From JBAZHE01 sp964547855 (GTDB lineage: Bacteria > Patescibacteriota > Patescibacteriia > Patescibacteriales > WJLG01): a stretch of DNA of 9,587 bases. Shown piece after piece: positions 4,671 through 9,587 of the stretch; position 1 is the first letter of the stretch; each line of letters opens with the position of its first letter. The translations under genes and the position numbers were made by a program. Where the stretch lies: positions 1 to 9,587 of the forward strand of contig CAZJPG010000028.1 in assembly GCA_964547855.1 (NCBI GenBank). Reading direction: 5' to 3'. The notes beneath the pieces were generated by a model. The model saw only the letters and a program-made list of their open reading frames with translations. It was not told the origin of the DNA and did no database searches.

Positions 4671-7331
4671 ATGAAAAAAGTTTTTTTTCAGGCGAGTGTT
4701 TTGAATAAAGTATTTTTTTCTTGTTTGTTTTTCCCGGCTCTGTTGGCCGGTTTTTTGTTACCACAAACCACTTTCGCCTCATCGGACTGGGTCACTTCCT
4801 CGGCTATCATGAATACTCCTCGCGGTTCCATGGCTTCGGCTATCGTCGGTGGTAGCATCTACGCTCTGGGCGGCGACACCTGGGGCAATGTTCCGACTAA
4901 CGCCATAGAGTCGTATACTCCTAGCGAGAAAGACGAATGGGTCAATGAAGTCTCTACTATTCAGGCCCGCTGGGGTCTGGCCGCCGCTTCCATCGACGGT
5001 CAGCTTATCACCGTCTCTTCCGGTTCTCCCGTTCCAGATGGCTCCGTCACCACCGAGAGCTATAATCCGGAGACCGGCTTCACTATAGAAAAGGCCAATA
5101 TGCCTAATCCCGGCTGGGGCTCTGCCTCTGCTGTTGTTAATAATAAAATGTACGTCCTGGGCGGATATAATTGGGCGAACGAAGGACAAAGCTATAATCG
5201 ACAATACGACCCCATTATTGATACTTGGACTATTAAATCACCAATGCCCACCAGGCGTAGCTGGTTCTCGGCCGAAGCGATCGACGGCGAGGTTTATGCT
5301 GTCGGCGGTTGGAATTGGAACGATACCCTGACTTTACCAACGCTAGAGATATACGATACCGCCACCGATCAATGGCGCAACGGCCCTAATCTCCCTATCG
5401 GTCTTAAGGGGGCGTCGACCGCCGTCATAGATAAAAAACTCTATGTCATCGGTGGAAACAGCAATGGCATAGTCAGCGACAAGGTCTATGTTTTAGACAC
5501 CGATAACGAAGTAAACGACTGGCAAGAGTTGCCGGAGAGATTGCCGGTGCCCCTGACCGGCGCCGGAGCGGAAGTGCTTGATGGCACAATCTATGTCTTT
5601 GGCGGATTCCTGTCCGACGGTTCGGTTAATGGACGCACTTATTATTTTGTTATTATTCAAAATGAAGAGGATACGATAGGTGTAAAAGCCGCCAACCTTG
5701 CCAAAGAATTGATAGACTATCCTTATTTATGGGGAGGAAAAGGTTGGGACTATAATTTAAAGGAGTTTGTTTCATCCGATACTATAAAAACAGGGTACAG
5801 GTATTGGAATCCGGAGGAGAAGGGTTTTTCTACCGGGATTGGTGTAGACTGTTCTGGTCTTATTGCCTGGTCTTATAATAGGAGTTTTGATAAAACAAGA
5901 AAATTTTTAGATAACTTTGTTAAGTATGAAGGGGCTGATGGGCAGTATAGATACAATACGGAGCCAGTTCAGGAGTCGCAGCTTGAGCCTGGTGACGTGA
6001 TGTTTTTTGATAATTTTGAAACTGATGATAATGGTGATTATGTGCAAGATGGGCACATGGATCATGTGGCAATGTATGTTGGCGAGAGTGGTGGGTTTGA
6101 TGTAGTTCACGCTGCTAATAGATCGGTGGGGATTATATCATCTTCTAAAAACAATTTAAAACAAGAAATAAATTTCGTTGGCTTCAAAAAAATAGTTTCT
6201 AATCCTGCTCCGCCAGTTATAATTCGCACCAGCTCGCCAATAGATCTTGTCGTAACGGATCCAGATGGACTTACCATTACGTCAACAACAACTATTTTTT
6301 CAGAACAAGAGTATTTAAATGAAATACCGGGTGAGCTATATTATTCTATTTATGATATAGAGCCAGATGGAACTCCGAAAACAGAAGTGTATTCTCCAAA
6401 ACTTAAACAGGGGAATTATATAATAAAGCCGGTTAAGCGCCAAGATGCTCCGATAGGGTCGGTTTATGGCATTACTGTTTACAGTGATGTTGGCTCGATA
6501 GTTTTGGCTGATAATATCTCTGTTGATAATATGCCTCAAAATGGATATGGTGTGGTCGTGGAAGGAGGCAGTATGGCTGAAACCGACATCAATCCTCCAA
6601 AGACAAGTATTTCCGTTGAAGGTTCTTTGGGTACAAATGGTTGGTATTTGGATGATGTAAAAATTATCTTAACTGCCGTTGATGCTGAAAATAGCACTAG
6701 CTCCATCAGATATTCTTTTGATAATGGTTTGACTTGGATGACTTATAATACTGATAATCAGATTCTTGTTGACGAAGAGGGGGTTAAAAATATCACTTAT
6801 TATTCTATTGATAGTAGTGGTAATAAAGAAGCAGAGAAAGATTTTGCAGTAAAGATTGATAAAACTCCGCCAGAGGCAAAAATATCCGCCAACTCAGAAT
6901 CTAAAGATTTATCGGTCATTGGGGTTGATAATTTAAGCTCTACAACTGTCAACAAGGCTTCTACTGGAAGCTATGTCATTAATGATGAAGCCGGACATAC
7001 AACCAAGCTTATTTTTAACAAAACCTATTTTGGAAAAGTTTTGACTTACGCCAAGTTAACAGGTATTCAATATGACGACGGCGCGATAATTGATTTGCCG
7101 GATTCTTATCTTGTTTATGTTTGGAATTTGTTAACCGCCCCCCAGATGCTTGTCAGTCAAACAATTTACGTTGATAGTATTTATGCTATTGAGGCCGTAT
7201 ATAGTAAAAGGCTGGATAAGACAACGACATTGTTCAAACAGGAAGGTTTGGTAATAAAAAAACAAGAATTTTCAGGACTAAAAATAATTAAATTGACGAC
7301 CAGCAAGGGGATAATCGGTTACGAGTTTTAA
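4671..7331 (+). CDS. secreted Kelch-propeller / NlpC-P60 hydrolase with Ig-like modules
   Basis: 886 residues. Signal peptide 1-36 (basic MKK, hydrophobic core, likely cut after TFA). Residues about 40-330 form six Kelch repeats with glycine pairs at 67-68, 164-165, 212-213, 261-262 and 311-312; the second repeat has SG (117-118) instead. The spacing of 48-50 residues fits a six-bladed propeller. Residues about 335-510 are an NlpC/P60 domain: YLWGG (352-356), VDCSGL (392-397) with catalytic Cys394, DHVAMYVG with His465, and VVHAAN with His480. Such domains usually cut peptidoglycan peptides. Then come a beta-rich module (515-633), an Ig-like OmpL47-type module (645-735) and a beta-rich tail with no membrane anchor. 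Base composition changes near 5640, where Kelch meets the hydrolase. A wall-remodelling or surface-binding enzyme is likely; the substrate is unknown. Confidence 0.88.
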   Translation: MKKVFFQASVLNKVFFSCLFFPALLAGFLLPQTTFASSDWVTSSAIMNTPRGSMASAIVGGSIYALGGDTWGNVPTNAIESYTPSEKDEWVNEVSTIQARWGLAAASIDGQLITVSSGSPVPDGSVTTESYNPETGFTIEKANMPNPGWGSASAVVNNKMYVLGGYNWANEGQSYNRQYDPIIDTWTIKSPMPTRRSWFSAEAIDGEVYAVGGWNWNDTLTLPTLEIYDTATDQWRNGPNLPIGLKGASTAVIDKKLYVIGGNSNGIVSDKVYVLDTDNEVNDWQELPERLPVPLTGAGAEVLDGTIYVFGGFLSDGSVNGRTYYFVIIQNEEDTIGVKAANLAKELIDYPYLWGGKGWDYNLKEFVSSDTIKTGYRYWNPEEKGFSTGIGVDCSGLIAWSYNRSFDKTRKFLDNFVKYEGADGQYRYNTEPVQESQLEPGDVMFFDNFETDDNGDYVQDGHMDHVAMYVGESGGFDVVHAANRSVGIISSSKNNLKQEINFVGFKKIVSNPAPPVIIRTSSPIDLVVTDPDGLTITSTTTIFSEQEYLNEIPGELYYSIYDIEPDGTPKTEVYSPKLKQGNYIIKPVKRQDAPIGSVYGITVYSDVGSIVLADNISVDNMPQNGYGVVVEGGSMAETDINPPKTSISVEGSLGTNGWYLDDVKIILTAVDAENSTSSIRYSFDNGLTWMTYNTDNQILVDEEGVKNITYYSIDSSGNKEAEKDFAVKIDKTPPEAKISANSESKDLSVIGVDNLSSTTVNKASTGSYVINDEAGHTTKLIFNKTYFGKVLTYAKLTGIQYDDGAIIDLPDSYLVYVWNLLTAPQMLVSQTIYVDSIYAIEAVYSKRLDKTTTLFKQEGLVIKKQEFSGLKIIKLTTSKGIIGYEF

Positions 7332-7344
7332 GCTATAGTATTAA

Positions 7345-7368
7345 TTTTATGATAAAAAATAAACAAAT
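7345..7368. repeat. 24-bp direct repeat, copy 1 (start of the PsbP-like gene)
   Basis: Covers TTTT plus the ATG and first codons of the 188-residue gene. It is identical to 7936-7959, offset by 591 bases. Confidence 0.9.
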
Positions 7369-7915
7369 TGTCATTATCTTTGTTTTTGTTTTGGCTGGCA
7401 TCGTTTTTTTTGGCTGGTTTTTCACTCAACACAAAAAATCAGGCGTGGTAGTTAGAAATTCAGACGGCCCAGACAGTGCGGTTTCTCCTGCTCAAATGTT
7501 GCAAGTTGTCACTTCAACTTTAAAGACATACCGCAATGAAGAATATGGTTTTGAGTTTCAATATCCAGATGATTGGACTTTTCATCCAAATACTTTTGGC
7601 AGTCCATTTAGTAAATTTAATTTAATCGGCGCTTCAAAAGAGGAAAATCAAATACCAAGCCCAATAACGCCATCATTTTTGGTTAATATAGTGACACCAG
7701 ATTTTGTTAATCGTCAATTTATCGATTTAAAAGAAGCCGGCTCACTGGTAAGTGTTGGAGGGGTTGAAGGTATAAAGTATGAATATAATGACAACGGCTT
7801 GTTAGAAATTTCGATTATTCTACCAATTGGTAACGATAAAATGATTTTGGGGACAAACAAAAGGTATGAAAATATTTTTAATCAGATAATTCCAACTTTT
7901 AAATTTTTAAGATAG
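7349..7915 (+). CDS. membrane-anchored PsbP-like domain protein (188 aa)
   Basis: Basic start MIKNK, one transmembrane segment (about 6-26) and an outside-facing domain. After a linker, YRNEEYGFEFQYPDDW (61-76) is the typical opening of PsbP-like or lipoprotein-type domains common in small-genome bacteria, and the ending IFNQIIPTFKFLR (176-188) is the matching close. No lipobox Cys is present, so the helix is probably an uncleaved anchor. It starts 17 bases after the Kelch/NlpC-P60 stop with no terminator between, so the two are probably co-transcribed and may act together at the envelope. No Shine-Dalgarno sequence. The first 20 coding bases and the four before them are repeated exactly after the gene (7936-7959). 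Exact function unknown. Confidence 0.75.
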   Translation: MIKNKQIVIIFVFVLAGIVFFGWFFTQHKKSGVVVRNSDGPDSAVSPAQMLQVVTSTLKTYRNEEYGFEFQYPDDWTFHPNTFGSPFSKFNLIGASKEENQIPSPITPSFLVNIVTPDFVNRQFIDLKEAGSLVSVGGVEGIKYEYNDNGLLEISIILPIGNDKMILGTNKRYENIFNQIIPTFKFLR

Positions 7916-7935
7916 TGGCGGGGTGTTGAAATTTG

Positions 7936-7959
7936 TTTTATGATAAAAAATAAACAAAT
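7936..7959. repeat. 24-bp direct repeat, copy 2 (orphan gene start)
   Basis: Exact copy of 7345-7368, placed 20 bases after the gene it copies. Here the ATG at 7940 reads MIKNKQINF and then stops. It looks like the remnant of a second gene start or a duplication scar. Confidence 0.9.
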
Positions 7960-8028
7960 AAATTTCTAAAATAAATCAAGTAAGGTTTATAGTTTTTGTT
8001 GTGTTGTTATGCTCAGTGTGCTCTTTTG

Positions 8029-8037
8029 TGTTATAAT
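8029..8037 (+). promoter_or_regulatory. pilT extended -10 promoter
   Basis: A perfect TATAAT (8032-8037) with TGt just upstream (8029-8031). No convincing -35 is seen. It lies about 28 bases before the pilT ATG, leaving a short leader without a Shine-Dalgarno sequence. Confidence 0.6.
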
Positions 8038-8065
8038 ATTCATATACTAATATCACTCTATAAAT

Positions 8066-9103
8066 ATGAATATCAATGATCTTTTGCAAGTGGCTATCGA
8101 CAAGGGGGCGTCTGATTTGCATTTAGACGTTGGCCTGTTGCCGGTCTTGAGGATAGACGGTGAATTGCAGCCGTTGAATAAATTCCCACAGATAATAAAC
8201 AAAGAGATGAAGGAGATGGTCTCGTCATTGTTGACTCAAAGACAGATGGAGGCCCTGGAAAAGGATCGAGACTTGGATATCAGTCATGAAATGGATGATA
8301 CTAGATTTAGGGTCAATATTCATTATGAAAGGGAACATCTTGCTTTGGTGGCGAGAATTATTAGTAACGAATCACCGACCTTGGAAAGTGTGGGGTTGCC
8401 GGAGTCTATAAAAAGTTTGTTGGATGGAACTCGCGGTCTATTATTAATGACCGGCCCTACTGGTTGCGGAAAGTCCACGACTTTGGCGGCCATGATAAAT
8501 TACATCAATAATAACTTTAGTCGTAAAATAATAACTCTTGAGGATCCGATCGAATTTTTATTTAAATCAAAGAAGAGTATTATCGTCCAAAGACAATTGG
8601 GCAGCGACATTCCGACGTTCGAATCTGGTTTAAAGCATGCTTTGCGTCAAGATCCGAATGTTATCATGGTGGGTGAGATGCGCGATTTAGAGACTATAGC
8701 CGCTACCATAACCTTGGCGGAGACCGGACACTTAGTTCTTGCCACCCTCCATACTTATAATGCAGCTCAATCGATAGATCGTATAATAGATGTTTTCCCT
8801 CCGCATCAGCAAAACCAGGTTCGCGCCCAGCTTTCCATGGTCCTAGAGGCTGTCATTTCACAAAGATTGATACCAGCTAAAAAAGGCGGGAGAGTAGCTA
8901 CGCGAGAAATAATGGTCCGTAACGCCGCTATTGGAAATTTGATCCGCGAGAATAAAATAGCCCAAATACAAAGCGTCATCGAATCTGGCGGTAGTGATGG
9001 CATGATCAGTGCCGAACGCGACATTCGTAATTTGCTCGATTCCGGGGAGATAAGTGAGGAAGTGGCTGAGAATCAATTGCGTATCATGGGTTTCGATTCG
9101 TAG
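8066..9103 (+). CDS. pilT: type IV pilus retraction ATPase PilT
   Basis: 345 residues, the usual PilT length. The protein is a hexameric ATPase at the inner face of the membrane that drives pilus depolymerisation and retraction. An N-terminal PAS-like domain (1-100, with the typical ASDLHL at 15-20) is followed by the RecA-like motor: Walker A GPTGCGKST (130-138), Asp box ITLEDPIEF (156-164), Walker B VIMVGEMRD (199-207) and His box GHLVLATLHT (221-230). The AIGNLIRENKIAQIQS segment (288-303) is the PilT C-terminal signature, which separates it from the assembly ATPase PilB. The segment after it reads GMISAERD where PilT usually has GMQTMD. It has its own promoter and terminator, so it is a single-gene unit; no other pilus genes are in the window. 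Confidence 0.95.
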   Translation: MNINDLLQVAIDKGASDLHLDVGLLPVLRIDGELQPLNKFPQIINKEMKEMVSSLLTQRQMEALEKDRDLDISHEMDDTRFRVNIHYEREHLALVARIISNESPTLESVGLPESIKSLLDGTRGLLLMTGPTGCGKSTTLAAMINYINNNFSRKIITLEDPIEFLFKSKKSIIVQRQLGSDIPTFESGLKHALRQDPNVIMVGEMRDLETIAATITLAETGHLVLATLHTYNAAQSIDRIIDVFPPHQQNQVRAQLSMVLEAVISQRLIPAKKGGRVATREIMVRNAAIGNLIRENKIAQIQSVIESGGSDGMISAERDIRNLLDSGEISEEVAENQLRIMGFDS

Positions 9104-9116
9104 TAGCTTTTTATCG

Positions 9117-9157
9117 ATCGCCCGCCATCGTTAAGGGATGCGGGCGATTTTATTTTT
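9117..9157 (+). terminator. pilT terminator
   Basis: ATCGCCCGC (9117-9125) pairs perfectly with GCGGGCGAT (9140-9148), followed by TTTTATTTTT. It lies 13 bases past the pilT stop. Confidence 0.9.
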
Positions 9158-9295
9158 AATAATCAGTTTATTCATATTGTGGAAAAGGTGACTATGCGGA
9201 GTAATAGGGCGAAAAAGTAGCTAAATAGATTTTTTTGTATATTAGCCTAAAAGAATCATTTATTTAGGGTGTTTTTAAAGGCCTTTTCCGGGGTA
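9158..9295. other. intergenic stretch without a visible gene
   Basis: No credible coding region is seen. It holds a palindrome AAAGGCCTTT (9277-9286) and a distant match of GGAAAAGG (9181-9188) with CCTTTTCC (9282-9289), both short enough to be chance. It may carry upstream elements of the strong promoter that follows. Confidence 0.5.
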
Positions 9296-9323
9296 TTGAC
9301 ATATATTTATAGTGATGTATAAT
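9296..9323 (+). promoter_or_regulatory. strong promoter, probably of an rRNA operon
   Basis: Both boxes are perfect: TTGACA (9296-9301) and TATAAT (9318-9323), with a 16-base spacer. It is the only full-consensus promoter noticed in the window. No protein gene follows within the window, and a boxA-like site lies about 200 bases downstream. Confidence 0.8.
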
Positions 9324-9424
9324 AAGAAACATCGCAAAAACAGCGATAAAAAGGATATGATAAACAGTATTAAAACCGAATCACTGGGCAGTTAAGAACA
9401 ATCGCGTAATTTGCGTTTTTCTGA

Positions 9425-9448
9425 CCGCCAAAAGAAGGCGGTTTTTTT
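9425..9448 (+). terminator. terminator-like hairpin inside the presumed rRNA leader
   Basis: CCGCC (9425-9429) pairs perfectly with GGCGG (9437-9441) over AAAAGAA and is followed by seven T (9442-9448). By sequence it is a good intrinsic terminator about 120 bases after the expected transcription start, and it lies upstream of the boxA-like site. Confidence 0.75.
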
Positions 9449-9523
9449 GGACCTTAGACAGAGCAGAAGACAGTATCTTGAAAGCGACCATCAAAAGTCG
9501 TTTTCAGGAACACTGATTTCTCA

Positions 9524-9536
9524 AGAACTTTGACAA
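9524..9536 (+). promoter_or_regulatory. boxA-like antitermination site
   Basis: AGAACTTTGACAA matches the E. coli rrn boxA (TGCTCTTTAACAA) at 9 of 13 positions, with the core CTTTGACAA differing at one base. boxA in rRNA leaders is bound as RNA by NusB-S10; nusB is at 3198-3680. Its position about 50 bases before the expected 16S start is as in known leaders. Confidence 0.55.
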
Positions 9537-9587
9537 TCGAAGACGACATTAAACAATAGATAGAGTAAAGGCAAAATTTTTTTAGGT

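Larger units (their letters stand above)
9330..9587 (+). ncRNA. probable rRNA operon leader (16S expected at or past the edge)
   Basis: After the strong promoter come a small hairpin ATCGC/GCGAT (9331-9335/9343-9347), a terminator-like hairpin (9425-9448), a stem-loop with arms AAAGCGAC (9481-9488) and GTCGTTTT (9497-9504), an enclosing pair TCTTGA/TCAAGA (9476-9481/9521-9526), and a boxA-like site (9524-9536). The final bases, TTTTTTTAGGT, would suit the beginning of 16S rRNA if the next bases read TTGATCCTGGCTCAG. No coding region of useful size is seen in the 484 bases after pilT. The rRNA assignment is inference. An independent small RNA ending at 9448 is the main alternative for the first part. 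Confidence 0.55.

Noticed and set aside
4779..5204. Minus-strand open frame of 141 codons inside the Kelch region
   Set aside because: It is a shadow of the GC-rich Kelch coding sequence; no ribosome binding site or recognisable domain was seen.
9357..9395. 12-codon open frame in the rRNA leader as an attenuation leader peptide
   Set aside because: The purine run AAAAAGGAT touches the ATG too closely to serve as a normal ribosome binding site, and the peptide is not enriched in any one residue.
1..9587. CRISPR array, toxin-antitoxin pair, transposase or phage genes
   Set aside because: Looked for and not seen: no regularly spaced short repeats, no recombinase or transposase motifs, and no paired small genes of that type.

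Overview
The window looks like chromosomal DNA of a small-genome bacterium, most likely from the Candidate Phyla Radiation (Patescibacteria, Parcubacteria-like). This is inferred from moderately AT-rich DNA, compact housekeeping genes, several starts without a Shine-Dalgarno sequence, a secreted Kelch/NlpC-P60 protein, a single-pass protein with a PsbP-like domain, and a stand-alone PilT. The placement is not proven, because no rRNA gene is inside the window.

Layout. 1-365: no convincing protein gene. It holds two copies of a perfect 55-bp repeat around a GC-rich, strongly foldable segment that ends in an intrinsic terminator (candidate structured RNA), then a promoter. 366-821 (+): unknown secreted protein. 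898-1089 (-): small two-helix membrane protein, convergent with the previous gene across a two-way terminator. 1238-2728 (-): adenylosuccinate lyase, purB. 2923-4557 (+): rpmF (ribosomal protein L32), nusB (antitermination factor) and rnc (RNase III). Two successive long imperfect hairpins lie between nusB and rnc. 4671-7331 (+): large secreted protein with a six-bladed Kelch propeller, an NlpC/P60 hydrolase and Ig-like modules, followed after 17 nt by a membrane-anchored PsbP-like protein (7349-7915). 8066-9103 (+): pilT. 9104-9587: no protein gene; a pilT terminator, a strong promoter, a second terminator-like hairpin, another hairpin and a boxA-like site, which together look like the leader of a ribosomal RNA operon whose 16S gene should begin at or just past the right edge.

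How it fits together. The centre is a ribosome and RNA-processing cluster: L32, NusB (binds boxA RNA in rRNA antitermination) and RNase III (cuts rRNA precursors and other double-stranded RNA). The window then ends in what looks like an rRNA leader with a boxA, the kind of RNA on which NusB and RNase III act. The Kelch/NlpC-P60 protein and its neighbour probably form a cell-envelope pair. PilT points to type IV pilus retraction or uptake.

The points most worth a second look are the twin hairpins ahead of rnc (possible RNase III autoregulation), the terminator-like hairpin between the presumed rRNA promoter and boxA, the 55-bp repeat and folded RNA at the left edge, and the sharp base-composition break inside the Kelch/NlpC-P60 gene at its domain boundary.
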